From positions 80,649-95,355 of the forward strand of contig MPNW01001001.1 of assembly GCA_011800805.1 (NCBI GenBank): a DNA stretch of 14,707 nt, written 5' to 3'. The notes under the pieces are model-generated. The model saw only the letters and a list, made by a program, of their open reading frames with translations. It did not search any database and was not told where the DNA came from. The stretch comes from Hirudo medicinalis (lineage: Eukaryota > Annelida > Clitellata > Hirudinida > Hirudinidae). Both the position numbers and the translations under genes were made by a program. Below, piece after piece: positions 1-8,842 of the stretch (the stretch's first letter is position 1; every line of letters starts with the position of its first letter).

Positions 1-104
<104 letters not shown>

Positions 105-792
105 ACATCCTCTTATGATACACACTTGCATCACCATCATCAACTTGAAGCACCGATTGAAGATTATTCGTAATTTCCGCCATAAATTATAACTACATCT
201 GCGACATTTTGAGTAAGTATTGTTTGCACCCAGCCACGGCGGTGCTAAAGGTTAAAGGTTGAAGTCCACTTCGTTCGGTTTGTGTGCGGTTCAGAGTTAA
301 TTCAGAGAGAAATTCCATAATTTTTGATCCACGCATTTTTGTGGGGAGATTTAGAGGCAACCGAATGAATTGAAAGCTTTAAAGTTTAAAAACAAATAAA
401 TTGAAATATTAAATTAACTGAATTGAATTGAAATGAGGTGAAATGAAATGAAAATAACTGCTAAATTGAGAAAACATTCTTTCGACCTTTGATGAAATCA
501 GTTTGGCAGAGGTTAAAGTTCAAAGTTGAACTCGTTATTACAATTATCAATCTTATCAACAAATAGTTCAATCATTCAGTCACTCATTTACTCACTTCAT
601 TCGTCCACTCCTTCATTCGAATTAATTCCATTAAACAAAATTTACAAACAAACAAAAACTCACTTTCGACGAATTAACTTGAAATGAACTCGACAAATAG
701 TTTAAAACTTCAACTAAATACTTCAATTCAAACCACTTTTTAATTAATTAATTTCAATTTATTTCTTTTCCTTCTTTTTTGTTTTAAATTGC
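105..792. other. Intergenic, no gene seen
   Basis: This is AT-rich sequence with stops in all frames. It holds GAAAT-like short repeats (about 418-450), a degenerate TCATTCAC-like patch (about 565-620) and nuclear-receptor-like half sites at 249-261 and 510-532. No exon could be supported. Confidence 0.6.
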
Positions 793-967
793 ACTAAAAA
801 TAGAAGCAATATTCCTGCCGAAAGAGCGTCACCTAGTTGAAGTCCTAAGTCTATTTGACAGGGAAGATCCTTAGGACCATGGTACATTTATAGACGTCCC
901 CCCCTGCGCCACTAGCAGCTTCGAGAGGTGTGGTCTGTCCGCTAGGATAACGCGAGACTAAAAATAG
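793..967. mobile_element. Probable short non-autonomous insertion flanked by an 11-base direct repeat
   Basis: ACTAAAAATAG occurs at 793-803 and again at 957-967. Between them are about 153 bases that are much richer in G and C than their surroundings and include a C7 run. They also hold the perfect inverted repeat GTCCTAAG (842-849) / CTTAGGAC (870-877). The layout suggests a target-site duplication around an inserted element. No ORF or recognised tRNA head is present, so the family is unknown. Confidence 0.5.
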
Positions 968-1017
968 TTCACAGGAAATCCTTTTCTGACCGTTTATTCG
1001 GGGAAAATTTTCCAAAG

Positions 1018-1196
1018 GTCGTTGTGTCGCTGATGTTGTATTGTTGTTTTTGATGTTGTTGCTGTTGTTGTATTGTTGTTTTTGATGTTGTTGCTGTTGT
1101 TGTATTGTTGTTTTTGATGTTGTTGCTGTTGTTGTATTGTTGTTTTTGATGTTGTTGTTGTTGTTGTATTGTTGTTTTGATGTTGTTGTTGTNGTT
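1018..1196. repeat. 32-base TTG-rich minisatellite, array I
   Basis: The unit starts TTGTTGTTTTTGATGTTG and has a GCTGTTGTTGTA end, repeated about five times with small variants. The left boundary is GTCGTTGTGTCGCTGATG. An N stands at 1193 where the array degenerates. Open frames read through it (poly-Gln/Asn on the minus strand) are low-complexity artefacts. Confidence 0.9.
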
Positions 1197-1306
1197 ATTC
1201 ATTATTATTTTAATATTGACGATAATCTCTCCAAGGAAACATGATCTGAGAACATCACAGCGAAATCCGATCCCGTTGGTCCCTCCCCGAACGACACATG
1301 TTCATT

Positions 1307-1434
1307 CATCATCATCATCATCAACCCCACCATCATCATCATCGTCGTCAATATCATCAGCGTAATCGTCATCATCATCGTCGTCGTCGTCATCATCATC
1401 ATCATCATCGTCGTCGTCGTCGTCGTCATCGTCG

Positions 1435-1480
<46 letters not shown>

Positions 1481-1492
1481 CATCATTATCCA

Positions 1493-1525
<33 letters not shown>

Positions 1526-1547
1526 CATCATCATCATCATCATCTTC
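1307..1547. repeat. (CAT/CGT)n compound microsatellite
   Basis: Long CAT runs alternate with CGT runs and occasional CCA triplets over about 240 bases. Every frame stays open (poly-His, poly-Asp, poly-Met), but no start context or splice site gives a gene. Confidence 0.95.
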
Positions 1548-1733
1548 GTCGTTGTGTCGCTGATGTTGTATTGTTGTTTTTGATGTTGTATTGTTGTTTT
1601 TGATGTTGTTGCTGTTGTTGTATTGTTGTTTTTGATGTTGTTGCTGTTGTTGTATTGTTGTTTTGATGTTGTTGTTGTTGTTGTTGTATTGTTATATTTG
1701 ATGTTGTTGTTGTTGCGATGTTGTATTGTTTGC
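1548..1733. repeat. 32-base TTG-rich minisatellite, array II
   Basis: It uses the same unit as the array at 1018-1196 and shares an identical 42-base left end (1548-1589 versus 1018-1059), then varies in unit length and decays to the right. Confidence 0.9.
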
Positions 1734-2071
1734 TGTCCTCTGTCATTTTCGTACAATCACTTAATCTTATAATATCTTTGTTATTAATGAGCCATCATGT
1801 AACCATTTGTTATCATAATCGCCATTATCTTCAATGCCATCATCACAGGCATTATCACCATCATCAATATCATCGTCATAATCACTATAATCATCATCAT
1901 CGTAATTGATAATAGCACAAGGTGAGTATGGTCATCATGGCACTTAACAGCACAATGGTCCATAATTATTTAGCGCTTCAGGAGTTGAGATCACACTGAG
2001 AGTAGATTGTTGTCCGAGTTAATTAGGTGTGTAATTATTCATGTCAATCATTGTATTCAGCCAATCATTTC
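1734..2071. other. Intergenic with degenerate CAT repeat, no gene seen
   Basis: Interrupted CAT/CATAAT triplets run from about 1829 to 1903. The rest is AT-rich unique sequence without a supported exon. Confidence 0.6.
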
Positions 2072-2118
2072 TTTTGTTTTGTTTTGTTTTGTTTGGTTTT
2101 GTTGTTGTTGTTGTTGTT
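2072..2118. repeat. (TTTTG)n(TTG)n microsatellite
   Basis: About five TTTTG-like units pass directly into six TTG units. Confidence 0.95.
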
Positions 2119-2260
2119 TAGGATGTCGTTTATGGTTACACCCTTTCAAGCAGATAAAGACTTAATGAAAATAAAGCCATCATTAATATCAACGTTAGGT
2201 TTGACTTTATTTTATAACCTGTTTTATTGATTCATGTTATTGTGATTGTATGCATTGTAA

Positions 2261-2485
2261 TTATACATACCAGCCAATCACAGCCAACCGACTAATTAGA
2301 ATTTTCAAATCGGCTGGATTGGAGCGGCGAGTGCACGTACAACTCAGGAACTGTGTTTCATTGACCGTCCAACTTGGGCCAAGATGGAGGTTGACATTGC
2401 TATGGTGACGATGGTGGTCGTTTCTATGGTTTTCACGACGCTGGTCGTTGCTATGGTGATGAAAGTGATGGGACTGCCAGGGTGA
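2261..2485 (+). promoter_or_regulatory. GC-richer patch with promoter-like motifs
   Basis: The patch has CCAAT at 2273-2277, CCAAGATGG (YY1-like) at 2379-2387, and three imperfect copies of a TTGCTATGGT-like core at about 2396, 2430 and 2448 that resemble RFX X-box half sites. No gene downstream is supported, so this could be an orphan promoter, an enhancer or decayed repeat DNA. Confidence 0.25.
2384..2485 (+). CDS. Hydrophobic 33-residue small ORF, doubtful
   Basis: ATG sits in strong context (AAGATGG, purine at -3 and G at +4) and opens 33 codons ending at TGA 2483-2485. The product is mostly Val, Met, Ala and Thr, with MVVVSMVFTTLVVAMVM forming a possible membrane segment. The DNA is three imperfect repeats of ATGGTG-like words, so the hydrophobicity may only reflect the repeat. 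I recognise no family. Confidence 0.15.
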   Translation: MEVDIAMVTMVVVSMVFTTLVVAMVMKVMGLPG

Positions 2486-2556
2486 ATTACTCATTCGTTC
2501 AAAGATTGCCTAATTATTGGATTATCTGATTGTCAAGCTATTTCTTGGTAATGAGG

Positions 2557-2646
2557 GTTATGTCATCCATAATTCGTAGTACTCATGTTATGTCATCCGT
2601 AATTCTTGGAACTCGAGTTATGCCATCATTATTAAAGCCGTATTCG
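2557..2646. repeat. 30-base tandem repeat, about three copies
   Basis: Units start GTTATGTCATCC at 2557, 2587 and 2617, an exact 30-base period. Copies 1 and 2 match at 24 of 30 positions; copy 3 is decayed. Confidence 0.75.
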
Positions 2647-3783
2647 TCGATGTGAAAGTTATATCATTTGAGCTGCATACATTTTTTTTATTTATTTACT
2701 TAATCTCAAAATTGAAAAAAAAATATCCATTGGACAATCTCAACCTGTTCTATCGAAAATCTTACATTACAAATCACCTGACAACGTGGAATACTAATAA
2801 TTACTTATTGTTCAGAAATGCATAAAAGTCAAAGTCACATCATTATCAGTATCAAGAGTATCAAGTAACTTAGGATTGATACAGAGCATTAAAGAGAGAA
2901 ATATCGGCTGAGTTAAAACATTTTAATTGGCAATGTTTTCATAAAGAATATTTGACAGCGTTATTTTTTGAGAATTTACTGCATCGAAGTTTCAGGTTAC
3001 GTTTACCTGTTCACATCCGTAATAAATACAGCTGTCAATAGTTTCCGCTGAATTTATATTCCAGAATAATAATGTGCCTTAGGCTTAGGGTGTCTTAGGG
3101 GTGATTTAACAACAGCTATCAATAAACTTAGCCAAAGCGCCATCTAAATTGGTTTCTTAGAAAGGAAATTGACATCATAACTTGCCCCGCTTCTTGACGT
3201 TGATGACAACATAGCATGAGGTTCATGCTTCCCCGTCGTAAATAGTAATTAAAAATAACTTAAATCCATATTTTATGATATTCAATCTTCATCATCCATC
3301 AAACATTAAGACACACTTTCCTGATGTTATGACTTTCTTAAAAATACATTATGCGTTGATGTGCACAATTGAGTGTCATATTTTAAATCTCCATTAATAT
3401 TGTTTACATGTTTGTCAGTAATTTTAATAATTCTTTCGGTATTTTGGTTCGATAATAACATTTTGGCTAAAAAAAAAAGAGAGACAACTACAAAAATGCA
3501 TGAAATGCTAAAAAAAAAACAACACAAAATCAAATCAGTGGAAACCGACGACTTGAGAGGAACTGTTGAATGCTGGTGTCGATATTTAAAAAAGTAAATC
3601 AAGAAGACCTACGATTGCATAGTAACAACATATTTAAAAAATGAAAATAATCAATAATTACAAATTATGACTGAATTAAATCAAGTGAAATTGTAATTGG
3701 AATTATAACAAAATAATTAATCAGTTGATTTCATTTTAAATGTTCATAAGCTAACAACATACAGATTGCTGATAAAGGCGTAA
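2647..3783. other. Intergenic, no gene seen
   Basis: AT-rich unique sequence. A 74-codon open frame at 3373-3597 begins with GTG rather than ATG and is crossed by A-runs, so it is not called. Three TTAGG-like words at 3079-3101 are too few to be telomeric. Confidence 0.55.
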
Positions 3784-3850
3784 AACAACAACAACAATAA
3801 AAACTATAACAAAAACAACAACAATAATAATAATAATAACAATAATAAAA
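3784..3850. repeat. (AAC)n/(AAT)n microsatellite
   Basis: Interrupted AAC triplets pass into AAT triplets. Confidence 0.9.
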
Positions 3851-4245
3851 ATGATGTTAATTTTTATGCTCAGCCTCAGAGGAGCTAATGATTCTAAAGA
3901 AATAATTATTACAAATAAAGAAGGTCAGGCGGGTAAATAGTTGAATAATTACTAAATTATTAACTAACCACTGAGGGATACGTGCATTTCAATTCAGATA
4001 ATTGTGGCTCAACACGATGAAAAGGTTATCGAAATGAAAAAATACAAATTTATTGTTTGCTTAGAAACAAAGATAAAATAAAAAATAAACCCATAGTTCC
4101 TCCAAATTATAATGTTCTCCCTAAATCGGAGTACATTCTGAAATAAATCTTGTTAACGTTAAAAAAACAATCGTTTCAACAAATATTATTAATATTTCTG
4201 ATAAATTAAGATCCAAATGTGAGAAACATTAGGGACTGATCAAAT
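3851..4245. other. 3' flank and 3' UTR of the synthetase gene
   Basis: This stretch lies immediately past the synthetase stop on the minus strand. It contains the candidate AATAAA at 4054-4049; the sequence beyond it shows nothing recognisable. Confidence 0.5.
4049..4054 (-). terminator. Candidate polyadenylation signal of the synthetase gene
   Basis: AATAAA on the minus strand lies 192 bases past the TGA at 4248-4246. It is followed by a T-rich stretch with GTGTTG, a plausible downstream element. In AT-rich DNA this hexamer also occurs by chance. Confidence 0.4.
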
Positions 4246-7200
4246 TCATTTCAAACCACTCCTCAAATCCTTCCTGAGAATTTTCCCTGATGGTGACCTT
4301 GGAATCTTCGGGATGAAGGTTATGCCGCCCCTCAGCCTTTTGTAAGACACCACCCTCTCTGGTTAAAAAAAAATACATTTTTTAAAAATACATAAAAAGT
4401 TTTTATTTATGTTTTAGAAATGTACCAACATTTGCAATTATAAAATCAAAAAAATATTGTCACAAAAATTTAATTAATCGTTTCGACTCGGATTATTTAC
4501 TATTATTTAAGTATTTAGATTTAAATTAATAAAAATAATTTAAAAACCAAATCACAAAAATAAGCGAAAATAAACGACGAGATGAAGAACAAATTGCAAT
4601 TAAAATATTAGCAAATTACAAACGAAATCAAACATCGTTTCAGCATTAACTTGCCACCGGTTACACTTAACAAGTTACAAAACTGTAACAATTAGGACGA
4701 TCATTACGATTGATGAACTCCTGCAACTCTTCAACGGAGGCGACTGCTCCCTGCTTCAGAGACACAAAGGCCTTTGGCACTTCCCCGGCCTCAGAGTCTG
4801 GCAGACCCACCACGGCCGCATCAGCCACGCTCGGATGAGAGCAGAGGATGTCCTCCAATTCTGCCGGTGGTACCTGAAGCCCCTTGAACTTTATGAGTTC
4901 TTTGACTCTGTCCACGATATACAGCAAGCCATCTTCATCCATGTAACCAATGTCACCTAATGTCAAAACATGCCCTGTTATATTGATTTCTTAGGCAGAA
5001 ATTTTGACTCAGAAAATAATCGAAACCACATTAAGTAATTGCACTATTTGAGGTTCACCCCTCTTTTGGGCAAATGCTCAAGGCAATAATAAATGTCGTA
5101 TTACCTCAAAAACGATTTAGTCAGTTATAAAAAGTCACTAATTTTGATATCATATCATCATATGGTTTCCATGACAACTCGAATGCCATGGTAACGTGCC
5201 TGTGCGTAGCCATCCATCTTCATCGATGGTTTCCTTTGTTGCCTTGGGATTGTTGAGGTAACCCGTCATCATCTGAGGTCCTTTCGTGTACAATTCTCCG
5301 GCCTTTCCTGTGGGCAGTTCCCTCTGGTCTGAATCAAGAACCTGTTGTCGAATTTTGTAACAGTTCAATCAAAGGTTATTGGCGTGCAACTAGGACGAAT
5401 GGGCTGCAGTCCTGCATGCGGCTATAACAGCAACAGTCGCAATATATCGTGCTCACAACCGCCAGGGAGCGGCCTCGGGTAGGGGCGCTACATAAACGGT
5501 AGGTCGATTAAAAAGTGCCTTGTGCTCCCGCGTGATCCAATGGTTAAGACTTCCTCTCACCCTCTCACGATGGCAGCACGGATTTGAACCCCGTTACACC
5601 TAACCATATAGTTTTTGTTTACTTTGTTACGGGCGTTAATAAAAAAAAAGTGCCTTCGCAGCCTGTTCGGACAGATAAGGCACTCGAAAGATCGGCTAAA
5701 TACAAAATTGAATCTTTGGATGTGTGGAGACCTTTAAAAGCGTGTTAGGAATAAGTGGTCCGCACGATCCAGGCTTGTAATGTGGGCCACTGCCTGAAGT
5801 GATTGTAATTACAGGTCCTGTTTCCGTCATGCCGTAACCTGAAACGACGTGCATTGATGCGGTGCATTTTTGGATATTAATTACTGCAAATTCTTGAAAA
5901 TTGAAGAACCTTAATTGATTGTTCGTTGTGTCATACTTCAACAACAAAAAATAAAAATTGCTTCATAATTCAATAAATTCTCGTTCCAGGAAAGATGAGA
6001 TTAATGGCATAGTTAAACCAAACCTTGTCCAACTGTGCACCAAGGGAACCTCTCTTTGAACTGCTGAGTGGTTTCTAGGCCTAGTGGTGCCGCTCCACTG
6101 ATTACGCGGTTGAGTGACTCTAAGTTGTACTTTGACACCATTTCATGCTTCGTGAGGAATGTGAGGATTGGAGGAACGAGGTGAGCCATTCCAACCTTGA
6201 AAAGATTCACGGTAAAACATGAGGCAAGATAGTATGTAAAACACTCCATTTCTTTGAAGCCACTTACTCCGTAATTCTGGATGGAATCCAGAAATAATTT
6301 GGGCTCAAATCCGGGTAGGACGACAGAGGTCAGACCCTTCTTAAGGATTGCCAAGCAGTGGGTGATGATGCCGTAGATGTGATAGAACGGAAGAATGGCA
6401 ATTTGTCTGTCCTTCCCCTTCTCTGGCATGTAGTCCTCGACGCTTCGCGTAAAAAAAAATTGTTTGAGTGCCTTCAATAAAACCATTCATGATTTTGTAA
6501 CACTTCCTTGAGACACAGATGAATGTTAAAAGAAAAAAAGCCATTTTAACGTTAAGATATAAAGTTGACATCCATTGTGCTCACTCGATCTGCAGGCAAT
6601 TAGCCACCTCCGCATAGTGGGTGAGCATGACTCCCTTCGACAACCCGGTTGTTCCACTGGAGTAAGGAAGCAGTGCCATGGACATCGGATCTGCAACTGG
6701 ATTGGATGGAAAATCAACTCCATCATCTTCCAGGAGTAAGGAGATAGGTATGAATCCGTCCCCTGATCCGGATACGAAGACTTTCTAAATAAATTTTAAA
6801 TGAAACATGTTTTAAAGTAAAATATATATTTTAAATAAAATATGTTGATAAATAAAAAATGTAGATAAACACTTGTGTTGTTTGTATTTTTCGTGAAAAT
6901 AATGAAAGATTATGAAATACTTTGGGAATTCTGAGATCTTCGGAATCATTAAATACGATAAGTTATTGAATCGTAATAAATTGGTAAAAATTATTCAACA
7001 AACTTTTATGCTGTTGGTCATATTGAGTATTTCCCTCGTTTTGACGCCAAACAGATGTGAGCAATAAATGTAATTCGCATTGGAGTGCAGAACCTGCCTG
7101 ACAATGTCGTCTAAAAAAGCACTTTCAAATGAACAAAACAAATTTGTATTCTCATAACAACATCACAAACATCAAGGGGATGAGTAGCAAGAAGGTCGTT

Positions 7201-8842
7201 CTGATTGTTTTGATCTAGAAGGGCAAGAGGTTCAAAGTTCAACTTAAAGAAATAAATTGCTAATCATTCGCTTGTCAATCTCAAAAGTTAAGGCTTCCCT
7301 CCTTTTAATAACTTCAACATTTCAAAGAAATTCAAGATAAACGAACAATCGTCCACCCAGACGAAGCACCTGCTGACATCCCAAAGAAAGAAAGAAAGAA
7401 AGAAAGAAAAAAAGAAAGAAAGAAATAAGAAACGCAGACTAAAGGGATCAGGTGCATCTGGAATCTGGTCGACTTAAAAAATGGCTTCTCACCTACAAGA
7501 TAGTGGCAGTTGCAGGTGGTGACGATTCCTCCCAAACTGAGGGCAGCGTGCAGCACGAGGATGTAATCGATGCTGTTCTCGCTGATTATCAGCAGCACGT
7601 CTCCCTTTCCAAAGCCTTGCTTCGACATGCCGCTGGCGATCCTCCAGATTGAATCTTTCAACTGGTCAAAGGTCAACGTACGACCTGTGACCCCATCGAT
7701 CTGAAATTTGGAAGATTTGGGAGTCAACTGTGGTTAGCGATTTGCTTGCGATTGGCATATTGATTCGAGGTTGTTATTGTTGTTATTATTAGTTGTGTTG
7801 TAATTGATTACATGCAAAGGGTTTATTTTTAGAACGGAAGTACGGAGGTAACATATGATGATGGTATTTGTACATATATGTTGCTGATTGTTGATATACA
7901 TTCGCTGTTTTTTGTTGTTGTTTTTTTAAGCTTCCGTTGTTGTGATTGTTTTATTCATTTCGAAACTAGTTTATTTGAAGTAAGCGCTATGTAAATGCTT
8001 TAGCAACTCTGGCAATTTTACGGTCACACGAATCAAGTTATTATTATTAAGTATATATCTTCAAAAGTTACATCTAACGTGAATCTTACAACCTTCTTCA
8101 ACCGAATTACTGAAATGTAAAACGTGTTTCGAAAAAGTCATTTTAGTCGACACAAATGACTGTAATAGTACCCCGCCATAAAACAAAATACTAATATAGG
8201 GTCGATTCTAATTGCCTGCCGACGTAGCAATCCTGTTTCGAAAGGAGTGAGGCTAAAAATAGGTCGAAATAAATCAATCTATTTAGTTTTGTTTTCAAAT
8301 CAGCTGAGTGCGGGTTACAACGAGTTTACTTCCAATTGTTAAATATAATAGTAATAATTATTACGCAGTAACGAAGTGAATCGTAAGCGAGGATAGTAAA
8401 ACAAAAATAAGTAAAGGATAAATAAATAATAAGCAGGACATTCCGAAACATTCCGATTTCGAAAGTTTGAAAATCTTGAAACCACAAATCAACAGTTGCT
8501 AACCAGAGCCTTTGTCGTTCCAAATTGGTTAAAATCATTCATGACGACTTCTGTTATCGTCTTCTTTGGTATTTCCAGGTCTGGAAAGGGGCTTTTATGA
8601 ACGACTGCAATGTTAATGAATTACTTAATTTTTTAATTTGTCAATATTATATTATTATTACCATTATCTTAACGGAACCACCAACCATAAACAGTCTGAT
8701 GATGAAGTTTTGAAAGAATCTACTCACCGTTGCAAGAACACGAAGTATGGAGCAGACGACGTTTTGAAGTCCTAAGCGAGAAACATCCATGCTTTCCTCG
8801 ACATAATTCTTTAAGGAATAAATTTATCATTCCCCTCTTCAT
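4246..8842 (-). CDS. AMP-forming acyl-CoA synthetase, 4-coumarate-CoA ligase-like, probably mitochondrial (11 exons, complete)
   Basis: Exons in transcript order: 8842-8728, 8604-8504, 7700-7493, 7110-7004, 6784-6585, 6442-6268, 6195-6024, 5838-5732, 5341-5200, 4956-4708, 4358-4246. All ten junctions keep frame, giving about 562 residues, a normal family length. Visible motifs: nucleotide-binding loop [16 protein letters not shown] near 217-232, YGMTETGP from 361, GWLRTGD near 438-444, [12 protein letters not shown] from 457, and [10 protein letters not shown] with the expected catalytic lysine near 551. The family activates a carboxylic acid with ATP to an acyl-adenylate and transfers it to CoA; the substrate cannot be read here. 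The N-terminus is basic with no early acidic run and contains RRLLHTS, typical of a mitochondrial presequence. The C-terminus SGLK is not a peroxisomal SKL-type signal. Two in-frame ATGs (8842, 8830) both have a purine at -3; the longer is given. The 5200 donor is GC. Confidence 0.9.
4957..5199 (-). other. GC-AG intron of the synthetase gene
   Basis: Donor reads ACAG|GCACGT and acceptor TTAG|GTGACA. Only the GC donor restores the conserved GWLRTGDIGY motif across the junction. The nearest GT (5195-5194) gives a frameshift and immediate stop when joined to the same acceptor. Confidence 0.85.
5395..5695. repeat. GC-richer block in intron 8, probably an older dispersed element that received the SINE
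   Basis: This block is clearly richer in G and C than the AT-rich introns around it. With the SINE removed, AGTGCCTT pairs with AAGGCACT at 5681-5688 around CGCAGCCTG...CAGAT, so the target was itself an inverted repeat. I do not recognise the family and the outer limits are approximate. Confidence 0.4.
5510..5656 (+). mobile_element. tRNA-Glu-derived SINE with target-site duplication, in a synthetase intron
   Basis: Identical 12-base copies of AAAAAGTGCCTT at 5510-5521 and 5645-5656 flank the element. The head starts with TCCC at 5526. Its A box TGATCCAATGG (5533-5543) matches 10 of 11 consensus positions, the CTCTCAC anticodon loop fits tRNA-Glu(CTC), and the T arm at 5578-5594 has a 4-base stem ACGG/CCGT with degenerate B box ATTTGAACC. 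A short unrelated body follows, then an A run at 5641-5649. The element is about 125 bases, the same size class as simple SINEs. It lies antisense to the host gene, between exons 8 and 9. The 3' acceptor half of the tRNA is lost, so this is not a functional tRNA gene. Confidence 0.8.
6196..6267 (-). other. 72-base stop-free, phase-0 intron of the synthetase gene
   Basis: It has a strong donor GGA|GTAAGT and acceptor TTCAAG|GTTGG. Its length is a multiple of three and it has no stop in frame, so the reading frame runs through it and would add 24 residues if retained. Removing it restores [13 protein letters not shown], the usual family sequence. Confidence 0.8.
7229..7241 (+). promoter_or_regulatory. 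DR1-type nuclear-receptor-like element in synthetase intron 3
   Basis: GGTTCA-A-AGTTCA is two RGKTCA half sites spaced by one base, the arrangement bound by HNF4 or RXR-type receptors. Single motif match only. Confidence 0.25.
7383..7426. repeat. (AAAG)n microsatellite in synthetase intron 3
   Basis: About ten AAAG units with one A-rich interruption lie about 65 bases inside the intron from the exon 3 donor. Confidence 0.95.
7701..8503 (-). other. Largest synthetase intron (intron 2)
   Basis: 803 bases with donor CTG|GTTAGC and acceptor TTTCAG|ATCGAT, joining ...GTTKAL to [11 protein letters not shown]. The interior is AT-rich with short TTG/TTA repeats; no further exon was found. Confidence 0.8.

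Noticed and set aside
1205..1756. Long open frames on both strands giving poly-His, poly-Asp, poly-Met or Gln/Asn-rich peptides
   Set aside because: They follow entirely from triplet microsatellites, which stay open in every frame; no splice sites, unique protein sequence or start context supports a gene.
3079..3101. TTAGGC, TTAGGG and TTAGGGG words resembling telomere repeats
   Set aside because: Only three imperfect copies with a gap; likely chance.
3373..3597. 74-codon plus-strand frame with a possible membrane segment
   Set aside because: It begins with GTG, not ATG; internal ATGs come late, and the Lys-rich part is made by A-runs.
5526..5595. Functional tRNA-Glu gene
   Set aside because: The acceptor stem has no 3' partner, the B box has two changes at key positions, and the A tail plus flanking duplication show a SINE.
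7452..7652. 66-codon plus-strand open frame
   Set aside because: It is the antisense shadow of synthetase exon 3.
8525..8713. 62-codon plus-strand open frame
   Set aside because: It overlaps synthetase exon 2 on the opposite strand and then runs through AT-rich intron sequence.
8728..8790. Alternative first exon frame starting [14 protein letters not shown] with a strong-context ATG
   Set aside because: This frame ends in phase 0, whereas the next exon (8604-8504) starts with two bases of a split codon. The frame from 8842/8830 fits the phase and gives the RRLLHTS presequence.
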